64,000 nt of DNA from Woeseiaceae bacterium (GCA_030066655.1 JASJBE010000001.1:1-64000), one strand, 5' to 3'. Counted from the first letter of the stretch, positions 20,434-30,337 are shown. Numbers and translations: made by a program. Notes: generated by a model from the letters alone, not told the origin.

Positions 20434-21756
20434 TTGAGCCAGCGGGCCGACAGGCTGCCGGAAGACCGGGACATCTGGCGCATCGCGCTGCCGATGATCC
20501 TGTCCAATATCACCGTGCCGTTGCTCGGCATGGTCGACACCGGCGTCGTGGGTCATCTCGACAGCGCCGCCTACCTGGGCGCCGTCGCGATCGCGACGAC
20601 GATCTTCGGCTTCATCTACATCGGCATGAACTTCCTGCGCATGGGGACGACGGGCATCAGCGCCCAGCGCTTCGGTGCGCGCGACACCGACGGCATTCGC
20701 ACGGCGCTGGGGCAGGCATTGCTCACTGCGCTGTTCATCGCTGTGGCACTGATCGCGCTGCAGTCGCCAATCGCCCAGATCTCGATGCCGCTGCTCGGCG
20801 CCACCGGCGACATTGAGGTCTATGCACGCGAATATTTTGCGATCCGCATCTGGAGTGCGCCGGCGACGCTCGCAGGCTACGTGCTGGTCGGCTGGTTCAT
20901 CGGCATGCAGAACGCGCGCATTCCGCTCTTGATCGTCGTGACCGTTAATCTCGTCAACATCGTCCTCGACCTGCTGTTCGTGCTCGTCTTCGACATGAAG
21001 GTTGCCGGGGTCGCGCTGGCCTCGGTCATTGCCGAGTACACGGGCGCCGCGCTCGGCCTGTTCTTCGCGGCGAGACTGCTGACCCGGCACCCGGGTCAGT
21101 GGGTCGCCCACAAACTGCTGCGGCTACGGGAATACGCCGCGTTCTTTTCCGTCAACGTGAACCTGCTGATCCGCACGCTGGCGCTCGTGTTCACGATTTC
21201 TTTCGTCACGGCGCAGGGCGCGCGAATGGGCGGGCTCGTGCTGGCGGCCAACGCGATCCTGATGCAGTTCCAGAACCTGATGGCCTTCGGTCTCGACGGC
21301 GTCGCCCATGCCGCCGAGGCTCTGGTCGGCAAAGCGGTTGGGCAGGAGCGTCGCGACGCGCTGGAGCGCGCCGTGTCCCTGTCGCTGAAGTGGTCACTGG
21401 TGTTCGCCGGCGGGTTTTCTTTCCTGTATCTCGTCGGCGGACCGCTGCTGATCAACATCCTGACCGACCTGCCGGACGTCAGGCAGACAACGCTCGTCTA
21501 TCTGCCGTGGATGATTGCGTCGCCGCTGATTTCGGTCTGGTCGTTCCTGTACGACGGCGTGTTCGTCGGCGCGACGCGGGCGAAGGAAATGCGAAATATC
21601 ATGCTCGTCTCTGCGTTTGTCGTGTTCCTGCCGGCCTGGTATCTGTTTCAGCCCTTTGGAAACCACGGGCTGTGGGCGGCATTTATGCTGTTCCTGCTGG
21701 CACGAGGCGTCGGCATGCATGTGGGCTATCGCCGAGTCGTGCTTCCCGCAGCCTGA
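20434..21756 (+). CDS. MATE family efflux transporter (DinF-like)
   Basis: 12-TM, IWRIALPMILSNITVPLLGMVDTGVVGHL. Confidence 0.88.
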   Translation: MSQRADRLPEDRDIWRIALPMILSNITVPLLGMVDTGVVGHLDSAAYLGAVAIATTIFGFIYIGMNFLRMGTTGISAQRFGARDTDGIRTALGQALLTALFIAVALIALQSPIAQISMPLLGATGDIEVYAREYFAIRIWSAPATLAGYVLVGWFIGMQNARIPLLIVVTVNLVNIVLDLLFVLVFDMKVAGVALASVIAEYTGAALGLFFAARLLTRHPGQWVAHKLLRLREYAAFFSVNVNLLIRTLALVFTISFVTAQGARMGGLVLAANAILMQFQNLMAFGLDGVAHAAEALVGKAVGQERRDALERAVSLSLKWSLVFAGGFSFLYLVGGPLLINILTDLPDVRQTTLVYLPWMIASPLISVWSFLYDGVFVGATRAKEMRNIMLVSAFVVFLPAWYLFQPFGNHGLWAAFMLFLLARGVGMHVGYRRVVLPAA

Positions 21757-21857
21757 GATTTGGCGGCATACTGTCTCCCTTCAGGCTGCGGCTAAAGATG
21801 AAACAAAGGCGTGCCGATACAGGTCCTGATAATCAGCCATTCGCTCTTGGAGATCCG

Positions 21858-23510
21858 ATGAAAGCATCCGACCTGCTCGTTAAGTGCCTGGAAGAAGAAG
21901 GCATCGAATACATCTTCGGCGTGCCGGGGGAAGAAAACGCCGACTTCATGATGTCGCTGGAGAAATCGGACAAGATCCAGTTCATCCTGACCCGTCACGA
22001 ACAGGGCGCGGCGTTCATGGCGGAAATCTACGGACGCCTGACCGGCAACCCGGCCGGTGCACTGGCCACGCTCGGGCCGGGGGCTACCAACCTGATCACC
22101 GGCGTCGCGGACTCGAATATGGACCGCGCGCCGATGCTGGTGCTGACCGGCCAGGGCGCAACCGACCGCCTGCACAAGGAGTCACACCAGATCATGGACG
22201 TCGTTGGCATGTTCAAGCCGGTCACCAAGTGGGCGACGACGATCCTGAACGCCGAGACCATTCCGGAGATCGTCCGCAAGGCCGTCCGGCTGGCGCGCAC
22301 GGAGAAGCCGGGCGCCGTGCACATCGAGCTGCCGGAGGACATCGCCAAGCACGACACGACCGTCAAGCCACTCGTGCCGAAACGCTTCCGGCGGGCGGTT
22401 CCCGACGACAAGATCGTCGATCGGGCCTTCGAGATGCTGAAGGAGGCAAAGCGCCCCGTCATCATCGCCGGCAACGGCTGTATCCGTCGCCGCGCCAGCA
22501 AGCAGCTGCGACAGCTGTGCGAGAAGACCGGCATCGGCGTCATCTCGACCTTCATGGCCAAGGGCTGCGTCGACATGGACGAAGACCACTGCCTGTACAC
22601 GATCGGGCTCGGCTCGAAGGATCGTGTGTCACTGGCCGTTGACGACGCCGATCTCGTTATCACGCTGGGCTTCGACATGGTCGAGTACCACCCACACCTG
22701 TGGAACCCGAAAGGCGACAAGAAGGTCCTGCACGCGGACTTCCTGCCCGCGGAGATCGACCAGTACTACCACCCGGAAACGGAACTCGTCGGCGACCTCG
22801 CGCACACGCTGTGGATGCTGAACGAACGCTTCGATGCGCAAGGCGTGCCGGAGTACGACTTCGGCTTCCAGAAGAAGGTACGAGCCGACATGACCGCCGA
22901 CTTCGAGGAATACAAGGACGACGACACCGACGGCGCGATCCGGCCGCAGAAAGCCCTATGGGACGCGCGCCAGGTCATGGGGCCGGACGACATCCTGCTG
23001 TCCGACGTCGGCGCGCACAAGATGTGGATCGCGAGGCACTACCAGTGCCACGAGCCGAATACCTGCCTGATCCCGAACGGTTTCTGTTCGATGGGCTTCG
23101 CGCTGCCCGGCGCCGTCGCGGCCAGCCTCGTGGACCCGGACAAGAACATCCTCGCGATCTGCGGCGATGCCGGCGTGCTGATGAACGTCCAGGAGATGGA
23201 GACGGCGAAGCGCCTGAACGTCAAGATCACCGTCATGGTCTGGGAGGACAAGGAGTACGGCCTGATCGCATGGAAGCAGGAGAATGAGTTTGGCCGCCAT
23301 ACACCGCTGGCCTTCGACAACCCGGACTGGAACCAACTCGCCGAGGCCTTCGGCTGGAATGGCCACGTCGTTTCGAAGTCGGCGGACCTCGAAGGGGTGT
23401 TGCGAACGGCGCTCGATGAAGACGGACCCAGCCTCGTCGTGATCCCGATCGACTATCGAGAAAACAACCTGCTGACGAAGAAACTCGGAGAAGTCACGTG
23501 CACGATCTGA
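21858..23510 (+). CDS. Acetolactate synthase large subunit-like ThDP enzyme
   Basis: MKASDLLVKCLEEEGIEYIFGVPGEENADFM; LATLGPGATNLITGVADSNMDRAPMLVLTGQ; GDAGVLMN ThDP motif; true start inside longer ORF. Confidence 0.88.
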   Translation: MKASDLLVKCLEEEGIEYIFGVPGEENADFMMSLEKSDKIQFILTRHEQGAAFMAEIYGRLTGNPAGALATLGPGATNLITGVADSNMDRAPMLVLTGQGATDRLHKESHQIMDVVGMFKPVTKWATTILNAETIPEIVRKAVRLARTEKPGAVHIELPEDIAKHDTTVKPLVPKRFRRAVPDDKIVDRAFEMLKEAKRPVIIAGNGCIRRRASKQLRQLCEKTGIGVISTFMAKGCVDMDEDHCLYTIGLGSKDRVSLAVDDADLVITLGFDMVEYHPHLWNPKGDKKVLHADFLPAEIDQYYHPETELVGDLAHTLWMLNERFDAQGVPEYDFGFQKKVRADMTADFEEYKDDDTDGAIRPQKALWDARQVMGPDDILLSDVGAHKMWIARHYQCHEPNTCLIPNGFCSMGFALPGAVAASLVDPDKNILAICGDAGVLMNVQEMETAKRLNVKITVMVWEDKEYGLIAWKQENEFGRHTPLAFDNPDWNQLAEAFGWNGHVVSKSADLEGVLRTALDEDGPSLVVIPIDYRENNLLTKKLGEVTCTI

Positions 23511-23517
23511 TGCTGGA
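23493..23517 (+). repeat. 25-bp direct repeat, upstream copy (ALS stop region)
   Basis: GTCACGTGCACGATCTGATGCTGGA; 23/25 identical to 23609-23633. Confidence 0.9.
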
Positions 23518-23600
23518 TAATGGGGACATTCTGCTTTTCGCCTGTAGCCGGTCAAGCGCTACTGTTCCTACGTCGCGCGAAAAGCAGAATGTCCCCATTA
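23518..23600. repeat. 83-bp palindromic insertion element (MITE/REP-like)
   Basis: TAATGGGGACATTCTGCTTTTCGC (23518-23541) and exact reverse complement GCGAAAAGCAGAATGTCCCCATTA (23577-23600), 35-nt interior. Confidence 0.92.
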
Positions 23601-23608
23601 GCGAGGAG

Positions 23609-23633
23609 GTCACGTGCACGATTTGATGTTGGA
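23609..23633 (+). repeat. 25-bp direct repeat, downstream copy (ALDH start region)
   Basis: GTCACGTGCACGATTTGATGTTGGA. Confidence 0.9.
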
Positions 23634-25044
23634 AAGTAATCGCGAGCCTGTTGGTTCACTGACGGTTACGTCACCCTACGACGGTCGCGATCTCGACACG
23701 ATTGCGACCGCGGGCGCCGAGCATGTCGAAGATGCGCTGACGGCGGCCTACGGCCTGTACCGTGATCGGGGCAGCTGGCTGTCGATACCTGAGCGCGTCG
23801 CGATCCTCGAAAAGACCGCTGAGATCATGAGCGGCCAGGTCGAGGAGCTGACGTTGACCGCTGCCAGCGAAGGCGGCAAGCCCTACGCTGACTCCAAGGT
23901 CGAAGTGCTGCGCGCGATCGACGGGGTCAAACTCTGCATCGAGACGTTACGCGGCCATGCAGGCTCAGTGATCCCGATCGGCACGACGCCGGCGACGATG
24001 GGACGCGTTGCATTCACACAGAAGGAACCGATTGGCGTTGTCGCCGCGGTCAGCGCGTTTAATCACCCGCTGAATCTGATCGTGCACCAGGTTGGTCCAG
24101 CCGTCGCAGCGGGCTGCCCGGTCATCGTCAAGCCCGCCGGCGACACGCCGCTGTCCTGCCTCGCTTTCGTACGCATCCTCCGCGAGGCGGGCCTGCCTGA
24201 CGCCTGGTGCCAGGTGCTTATTTCGGACAGCAATGAGACTGCTTCGAAGTTGGTCACCGACTCACGTATTGGCTTTTTCTCTTTTATTGGAAGCTCAAGG
24301 GTGGGCTGGATGCTGCGCTCGAAGCTCGCACCCGGCGCGCGCTGCGCCCTCGAACACGGCGGCGTCGCACCGCTGATCATCGCCGAACCGTTTGACCGTG
24401 ATGCTGCACTGGCCGCTATCGCCAAGGGCGGCTTCTACCACGCGGGCCAGGTCTGTGTGTCGGTGCAACGCGTCTATGCACCTGCCGCGATTGCAGATGA
24501 CCTTGCGAAGGATCTCGCTGCCGCCGCCGACAAGCTGGTTGTCGGCGCACCGGAAGATCCTGACACGGAAGTGGGTCCGCTGATTCGCACTGCGGAAGTC
24601 GACCGAATCGCCGAGTGGGTCGACGAGGCCGTGGCCAGTGGGGCCACGCTGTTGTCCGGCGGCAAGAAGCTCTCCGATACCTGTTACGCGCCGACGGTAC
24701 TGCTGAATCCGCCCGAGGATTCGAAGGTCAGCCAGCTGGAGATCTTCGGCCCGGTTGTTTGTGTTTACAGTTACGACCAACTCGACGACGCGGTGACCGC
24801 ATCGAATTCGCTACCGGTCTCCTTCCAGTCCGCCGTCTTCTGCGACGACATCGACACAGCGATGGCACTGTACAAGCGACTCGATGCATCGGCCGTCATG
24901 ATCAACGACCACACGGCGTTTCGCGACGACGTCATGCCGTTCGCAGGTTTACGGGAGTCAGGCCACGGTGTCGGTGGCATTCCCTACACGATTGAGGACA
25001 TGCAGATCGACAAGATGGCTGTGATCAAGTCGCGGGGGCTGTAG
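23614..25044 (+). CDS. Aldehyde dehydrogenase family protein
   Basis: GVVAAVSAFNHPLNLIVHQVGPAVAAGCPVIVKPAGDTPLSC; GGFYHAGQVCVSVQRV; EIFGPVVCVY. Confidence 0.9.
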   Translation: MHDLMLESNREPVGSLTVTSPYDGRDLDTIATAGAEHVEDALTAAYGLYRDRGSWLSIPERVAILEKTAEIMSGQVEELTLTAASEGGKPYADSKVEVLRAIDGVKLCIETLRGHAGSVIPIGTTPATMGRVAFTQKEPIGVVAAVSAFNHPLNLIVHQVGPAVAAGCPVIVKPAGDTPLSCLAFVRILREAGLPDAWCQVLISDSNETASKLVTDSRIGFFSFIGSSRVGWMLRSKLAPGARCALEHGGVAPLIIAEPFDRDAALAAIAKGGFYHAGQVCVSVQRVYAPAAIADDLAKDLAAAADKLVVGAPEDPDTEVGPLIRTAEVDRIAEWVDEAVASGATLLSGGKKLSDTCYAPTVLLNPPEDSKVSQLEIFGPVVCVYSYDQLDDAVTASNSLPVSFQSAVFCDDIDTAMALYKRLDASAVMINDHTAFRDDVMPFAGLRESGHGVGGIPYTIEDMQIDKMAVIKSRGL

Positions 25045-25078
25045 CAGGCTTATCTATACCCAAGTAACCAGGATAACT

Positions 25079-25858
25079 CTAGTGGAAATCGGAGGAGTAC
25101 GATGATGGGGTCTGCTGTTGCGAAAGACGACTTGGCGCACTTTCGGTGAGTCTTCCTACGGATAAGTCAACGTATTGCCAGCCGCCGTCGAAATCGTTGA
25201 TTCGAAACTGTATGTCGCGACCTCCGCTTGCTGCACCACCGTAGACGCCCGCGACTTTGCGAGACTCGAAGCTGCTGTTTTGCGCTCTGAGGGAAACAAC
25301 AGTGCGTCTACCTTTGTAAGGTTCAACCACAAACACGTTCGCTTTGAAGTCCCAGAACATAAAGTCACCTACACTCGCGTAGTCTGGGTCGATCGACCGT
25401 CTGCATCTTATATCGATATCGAGAGACTCTCCCGGGCGAAGCGTCTTCCCTTCAGTAGCGCCATTGCAGTTGATATCCTTTTCGAAATCAAAGAGGCGGT
25501 CGCTCACCTGCTTTTTCGTGTCGCTGGTCCATCGAGTATTAAGTCGCACCGCCCCAACAACTAGCGGTTTCTCCCCCGTATTCACAAGGGAGCCCTTTAA
25601 ATGTCCGGAGATGGAAGTACCGCCAGACTCGATAGGGTCGGGAGACGTTGAGTACCAATACTCTACGTGCATGTAGAGTTCTTGGTCTGGCAGTGAAGCG
25701 TGCTCTTCGTAAAATGCCAACCAACTGAGTATTAGAGCAAGAAGCGCGATCATCAAGCTCAACGTGGATTTCACGTCTGAGGCCGTCTTCGGTTCCTTTT
25801 TCTCTGTTCGCCTTCTACCGGCTCTTTGGGATCTGTTGAACCTAACCATAGGAAACAT
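25079..25858 (-). CDS. Hypothetical membrane-anchored protein
   Basis: 259-aa ORF with one TM segment (LSLMIALLALILSWLAFYEEH). Confidence 0.6.
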   Translation of the reverse strand: MFPMVRFNRSQRAGRRRTEKKEPKTASDVKSTLSLMIALLALILSWLAFYEEHASLPDQELYMHVEYWYSTSPDPIESGGTSISGHLKGSLVNTGEKPLVVGAVRLNTRWTSDTKKQVSDRLFDFEKDINCNGATEGKTLRPGESLDIDIRCRRSIDPDYASVGDFMFWDFKANVFVVEPYKGRRTVVSLRAQNSSFESRKVAGVYGGAASGGRDIQFRINDFDGGWQYVDLSVGRLTESAPSRLSQQQTPSSYSSDFH

Positions 25859-25903
25859 CTAGTCGGGACGGGCGCAATTTGCCCTGAAACTCAAGGAGAT
25901 AGT

Positions 25904-26107
25904 ATGGTCATATCGCCCGATCTCAACGACTTCGCTTCCGCATCCTATGGCCAGCGCATCGACGACCGCATTGCCGTGCCAAGAAATCATTTCAGATGGC
26001 GCCAGCAAATTGAAAGGCTAATGGGATTCCCGAGACTTAGAGTCCTCTCTGACTTCTTGGCAGAGATCACGTCGAGCGTTATCGACAAACTAGAAGGGAT
26101 TTTGTAA
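25904..26107 (+). CDS. Small hypothetical protein (67 aa)
   Basis: Strong Shine-Dalgarno AAGGAG 8 nt before ATG at 25904; no recognised family. Confidence 0.4.
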   Translation: MVISPDLNDFASASYGQRIDDRIAVPRNHFRWRQQIERLMGFPRLRVLSDFLAEITSSVIDKLEGIL

Positions 26108-26291
26108 GGACGCGGGTCCGCGATGGCGATGCGGCCTCCTCGAGTTTGGTATTTCGGCAGGCGCGCCAATCGCAGGATGTCGTAGGTGCACCGTTGGGCT
26201 CAAGATAATCCACTACAGGAAGTAGCGGTCGACCCGCACGCTCTCCTTACAGTGATCGTTGCAGGTTGACCCCTTCCCCAGTTAGGCAGCA

Positions 26292-26678
26292 CTACTCAAC
26301 CATGCAGAATGCGTTCAGCTTGTTACCATCCAGGTCGCGAAAATAGCCTGCGTAAAACCCCTTGTCGTTCTCAGCAGGACGAAACCCCGGGTCGCCTTCG
26401 TTGGTGCCTCCCAGCTCCAGCGCCTTCTTGTGGAAAGCATCGACTTTGTCCGGGGAGTCCATGAACAGGGCCACCATGACCCCGTTGCCGACGGTCGCCT
26501 TCTCCTTGTTAAACGGAACGGTCACCGCAACGGAGGGTGCATCGGGGGCCGGCGCCCACGCTATGAACACGTTGTCTTCCTCCATGAACCGGCCGATGCC
26601 GATCGAGCCAAAGAGCTCGTCGTAGTAAGCGGCCGCTTTCTGAATGTCGTTGGTTCCCAAAGTCACATATCCGATCAT
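26292..26678 (-). CDS. VOC (glyoxalase/bleomycin resistance) family protein
   Basis: MIGYVTLGTNDIQKAAAYYDELFGSIG; GYFRDLDGNKLNAFCM. Confidence 0.88.
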   Translation of the reverse strand: MIGYVTLGTNDIQKAAAYYDELFGSIGIGRFMEEDNVFIAWAPAPDAPSVAVTVPFNKEKATVGNGVMVALFMDSPDKVDAFHKKALELGGTNEGDPGFRPAENDKGFYAGYFRDLDGNKLNAFCMVE

Positions 26679-26769
26679 CTTTCTTCCTCACTGTCTTCCG
26701 GGCTACTGGACCCGCCACTGGCTTGATGCCAGGTGCGGGCTACGTGTTGTGCACAGTACCGGCACCCTG

Positions 26770-26787
26770 CTGACAGCATGGTGTCAG
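26770..26787. promoter_or_regulatory. Palindrome CTGACA-N6-TGTCAG between divergent VOC and WYL-regulator genes
   Basis: Perfect 6-bp inverted repeat in the divergent intergenic region. Confidence 0.55.
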
Positions 26788-26847
26788 TAGAGTTTCAGTA
26801 GCCTATAGTTTCGAAATCGAACACACGGAAACCTTGCCGGAAGCGCT

Positions 26848-27534
26848 ATGAGACGAGCGGATAGACTGATCAAGATCGTTCACTACCTGCGCAGAATGCG
26901 TCGGGCGGTGACGGCACGCCAGATCGCCGAACACTTCGACATCTGCCAACGCACAGTGTATCGGGACATTCAGGACCTGGCGAACTCAGGTGTGCCGATT
27001 TACGGGGAAGCGGGTGTTGGCTACGTCATCGACAAGAAGTACCACATGCCTCCGGTCATGTTCGACTTCGACGAGCTGGAGGCCGTCGCACTGGGTATCA
27101 ACATGGTGCGTACGTGGACCGATGAGGCGTTTTCCAATGCGGCGGATAGTGCCCTGGAGAAGATTCAGGCCGTGCTGTCCGACTCACGCCTGGAAGATAT
27201 GCAGCAACTGACGACCTACTCGCTGGAAAGCCGCGGCAAGGTTCCGTGGAGTGTGAGTTTCTCAGACATCCGGGAATGCATCCGCTCTCGACACAAGATC
27301 GAGTTTCACTACACCGACCTCAACGATAGAGAAAGCCACCGAACCATCCGGCCCCTGTCGCTGCTATTTTTCGGGCCAGTGTGGCTCGTGCTGGGATGGT
27401 GCGAGATGAGAAACGACTTCCGGAACTTCCGACTGGACCGGATGGCCGAGCTCACGATTCCGGGAACGACGTTCAAAGACGAGAACGACAAGACACTAAA
27501 GGCTTATCTGGCACAGTGCGACATGAATGAGTAA
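26848..27534 (+). CDS. YafY-family HTH/WYL domain transcriptional regulator
   Basis: RRADRLIKIVHYLRRMRRAVTARQIAEHFDICQRTVYRDIQDLANSGVPI; WYL region. Confidence 0.9.
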   Translation: MRRADRLIKIVHYLRRMRRAVTARQIAEHFDICQRTVYRDIQDLANSGVPIYGEAGVGYVIDKKYHMPPVMFDFDELEAVALGINMVRTWTDEAFSNAADSALEKIQAVLSDSRLEDMQQLTTYSLESRGKVPWSVSFSDIRECIRSRHKIEFHYTDLNDRESHRTIRPLSLLFFGPVWLVLGWCEMRNDFRNFRLDRMAELTIPGTTFKDENDKTLKAYLAQCDMNE

Positions 27535-27660
27535 CCGCCGGGATTTTGTCCTCGAAAGCGCCTGACCGGACGAGAGCAGGCCCTGCCGGGGCGCGCCAAT
27601 TCGTGATGTTTGCTCTTCGCGGCTGAGAGCAACAAACAATGCAAAAGGGAGTACCGCCTA

Positions 27661-29133
27661 TCATTCACCGTCTCGAGCCCGCCCCCCCAGCCACCGTATC
27701 GCCTCATCAAACCGCTCTGTCCACGGATGCCCATAACTCAGCCGGATAAAGTTTCGATAACGCCGCGACGGCGAGAAGATCTGCCCGGGCGCGATACTGA
27801 TACCGGCCTCAATAGCGTCGTCAAACAGCGCGACCGCATCCACGCCTTTTGGGAGCTCGAGCCACAACACGCTGCCGCCTGCAGGCTGTGATACGCGTGT
27901 GTCGCTCGGAAAGTGCTGGGCGATGGAAGCGCCCATGCGTTCGGCGTTGGCTTGCAGGGCGGGCCGCAGCATCTTGATGTGTCGCTGGTAGTCGCCGCTG
28001 GCCAGGAAATCGGCGAGCGTCAGTTGCGCCAGCAAGCTTGACGAGCAAGAGAATGCGCGCTTCAAGCGCACGATCTCGTCGAGATAGTGTTCTGCGACGA
28101 CCCAACCCACGCGATAGCCCGGCGCCACGGTCTTTGAGAACGAACCGCAAGTCAGAATCTTCGCGCCAGATCCCAAAAACTGCGCCGGGGTGGGGCGCAC
28201 GCCATCAAAACGCAGGTCACCGTACACATCGTCTTCGATCAATACGACATCGAAGTCCGTGAGCAGCTTCACAAGCCTGCGTCGGTCGTCGTCCGGCATG
28301 CCGACGCCCAGCGGGTTCGACAGTGTCGTCGAGAACATGCAGGCCTTGACCGGGTGCTTCTCGAACGTGCGCCGGAGTTCCGCGATGGCGACGCCCTCTT
28401 CCGGGCAGGTTTCCACTTCGACGGCCAGCATGCCTAGGCCGTCGATCAGCTCCAGCAAACCGTGGTAGGTCGGTGTCTCGACCGCAATCACGTCGCCCGG
28501 TTCCGCCACGGCCTTAAGCGCCAAGAGCAGCGCTTCCTGTCCGCCGTTGGTGATGACGATGGATTCCGGATCGACTTGCGTGCCGATCGTGTCGAAGTAG
28601 TGGTAGGCGATCTGCCGTCTGAGCGCCGTTTCGCCGACGGTGGAGGCATAGCCGAGGCTGCTGTCTTCGGCGCGCGCCATGACGCGCTTCATGGCGCGAT
28701 GCAGGCCCTTGGCCGCCGTGCGGCACATCGTCGGGTTGGCTATGCCGAAGGGCACCAGCTCGGGATTGTTGATGCCGTCGTAAACACGCTCCATGAGCGA
28801 CCGGCAGCACAGCGACACGGGCTGTCCCGAGGACGACGGCGCAGGCCGCACCAATTCGTTCTGCGCGACGTGGCGAACATAGAAACCGGACTGCGGCCGC
28901 GACTCGATGCGGCGCTGGCTTTCGAGTTCGATGTAGGCCTGCCGCACCGTGGGTACGCTGACTCCCGCGGACTTGCTCATCTTGCGCAACGACGGCAGGC
29001 GGTCGCCCGGGGCGAGCGTCCCGGACTCGATGTTCTGAAGAACCAGGTCGATGACCTGCCGGTAGAGGTAGGCGTCTTCGTTTCGGTCCACGGCCAGCAT
29101 AACTGTGCATGTCTCATTTTCCGGAAATTGCAT
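27661..29133 (-). CDS. MocR-type GntR/aminotransferase-domain transcriptional regulator
   Basis: GntR wHTH GTLAPGDRLPSLRKMSKSAGVSVPTVRQAYIELESQ fused to class I aminotransferase fold (GSFSKTVAPGYRVGWV). Confidence 0.92.
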   Translation of the reverse strand: MQFPENETCTVMLAVDRNEDAYLYRQVIDLVLQNIESGTLAPGDRLPSLRKMSKSAGVSVPTVRQAYIELESQRRIESRPQSGFYVRHVAQNELVRPAPSSSGQPVSLCCRSLMERVYDGINNPELVPFGIANPTMCRTAAKGLHRAMKRVMARAEDSSLGYASTVGETALRRQIAYHYFDTIGTQVDPESIVITNGGQEALLLALKAVAEPGDVIAVETPTYHGLLELIDGLGMLAVEVETCPEEGVAIAELRRTFEKHPVKACMFSTTLSNPLGVGMPDDDRRRLVKLLTDFDVVLIEDDVYGDLRFDGVRPTPAQFLGSGAKILTCGSFSKTVAPGYRVGWVVAEHYLDEIVRLKRAFSCSSSLLAQLTLADFLASGDYQRHIKMLRPALQANAERMGASIAQHFPSDTRVSQPAGGSVLWLELPKGVDAVALFDDAIEAGISIAPGQIFSPSRRYRNFIRLSYGHPWTERFDEAIRWLGGRARDGE

Positions 29134-29195
29134 CTGTTATAGCCCTAGAAAGTCCGTAGAGTCAATCTTCAACTTCCGGTGGATGGGAGAAGACA

Positions 29196-29420
29196 ATGCA
29201 CGACGTATGCCTTGACCGAGCGGACTGTCCTGCCGACCGCGGCACACCGCGGCTCGCGATGTCGACGTCTACCGAAGCGGGATCGCAGGGTGCGATGGAC
29301 TGGCGCAGGGTCTTGCGGCTGATCGTGGCGCCCGCCGTGCGGCTGCACCGATACCGCCAACGGACGCTTCAGCTAGTCGAAAAACTCATCGATCGTCACG
29401 ACTGCGGAGGATCGCGATGA
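29196..29420 (+). CDS. Small hypothetical protein preceding DMT transporter
   Basis: 74-aa basic protein overlapping the EamA gene start by 4 nt; divergent from MocR regulator. Confidence 0.5.
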   Translation: MHDVCLDRADCPADRGTPRLAMSTSTEAGSQGAMDWRRVLRLIVAPAVRLHRYRQRTLQLVEKLIDRHDCGGSR

Positions 29421-30337
29421 ACAACATCACCCTGTACGTCATTACCGTGTTGATCTGGGGATCGACCTGGTTCGCCATCGAGTTTCAGCTGGGCACCGTG
29501 GCGCCCGTGGTTTCTGTCGCCTACCGATACTCACTCGCCGCAGCGTTGCTGTTCGCGTGGTGTTTAGTCCGTGGCCTGAAGCTTAAGTATCGGGCAGTCG
29601 ACCACGCCTGGTTCATGCTGCTCGGCGTTCTGCTGTTCGGCTTGAACTACGCATTGGCCTACACGGCACAGGTCTACATCACGTCCGCCTTGACGGCGAT
29701 CGCGTTCTCGACCGTAGTCTGGATGAACATCGTCAATGCGCGCCTCATGTTTGGCGTGCGCTCCGGGCGAAAGGTGTTGTTCGGTGCGGTTTTTGGCTGC
29801 GTCGGTATCTTTATCCTGTTTTCGCCGCAGGTCCGCGAAGCGTCGCTGTCCGATTCTGTGTTCCTCGGACTCGCGCTGGCGCTGTCGGGTGCACTGGTTG
29901 CGTCGTTCGGCAACATGGCCTCGCAGGCGGCTCAACGTCGCAAGCTGCCCATCGTGCAGTCCAATGCCTGGGGCATGGTCTACGGCGCGTTGTTCAGCGG
30001 ACTGTTTGCCGTCGTGTCGGGAGTACCGTTTAACTTCGACTGGTCGACAGGCTATATCGTGTCGCTGTTGTACCTCGCCGTATTCGGCTCCGTCATAGCG
30101 TTCGGCGCCTACCTGAAACTGCTCGGTCGGGTCGGTGCACACCGTGCCGGCTACGCGATGATTCTGTTCCCGGTCGTGGCGTTGGTGCTGTCAGGCCTGT
30201 TCGAGGGACTCGAGATGGACGTGTCGGTCGTCTACGGCACATTGCTGGTGCTGCTTGGGAACCTGTTTGTGCTGGACACACGTAAGGCGTCCGACAAGGT
30301 GCTGGAAAAGAACGTTGTTCGAGTCGGATCGAGGTGA
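29417..30337 (+). CDS. EamA family (DMT) transporter
   Basis: 10-TM, ITVLIWGSTWFAIEFQLG..PVVSVAYRYSLAA; typical partner of MocR regulators. Confidence 0.9.
   Translation: MNNITLYVITVLIWGSTWFAIEFQLGTVAPVVSVAYRYSLAAALLFAWCLVRGLKLKYRAVDHAWFMLLGVLLFGLNYALAYTAQVYITSALTAIAFSTVVWMNIVNARLMFGVRSGRKVLFGAVFGCVGIFILFSPQVREASLSDSVFLGLALALSGALVASFGNMASQAAQRRKLPIVQSNAWGMVYGALFSGLFAVVSGVPFNFDWSTGYIVSLLYLAVFGSVIAFGAYLKLLGRVGAHRAGYAMILFPVVALVLSGLFEGLEMDVSVVYGTLLVLLGNLFVLDTRKASDKVLEKNVVRVGSR

Noticed and set aside
21099-21857. N-terminal extension of the 803-aa ORF
   Set aside because: Overlaps the MATE gene in another frame; homology to acetolactate synthase starts at 21858.
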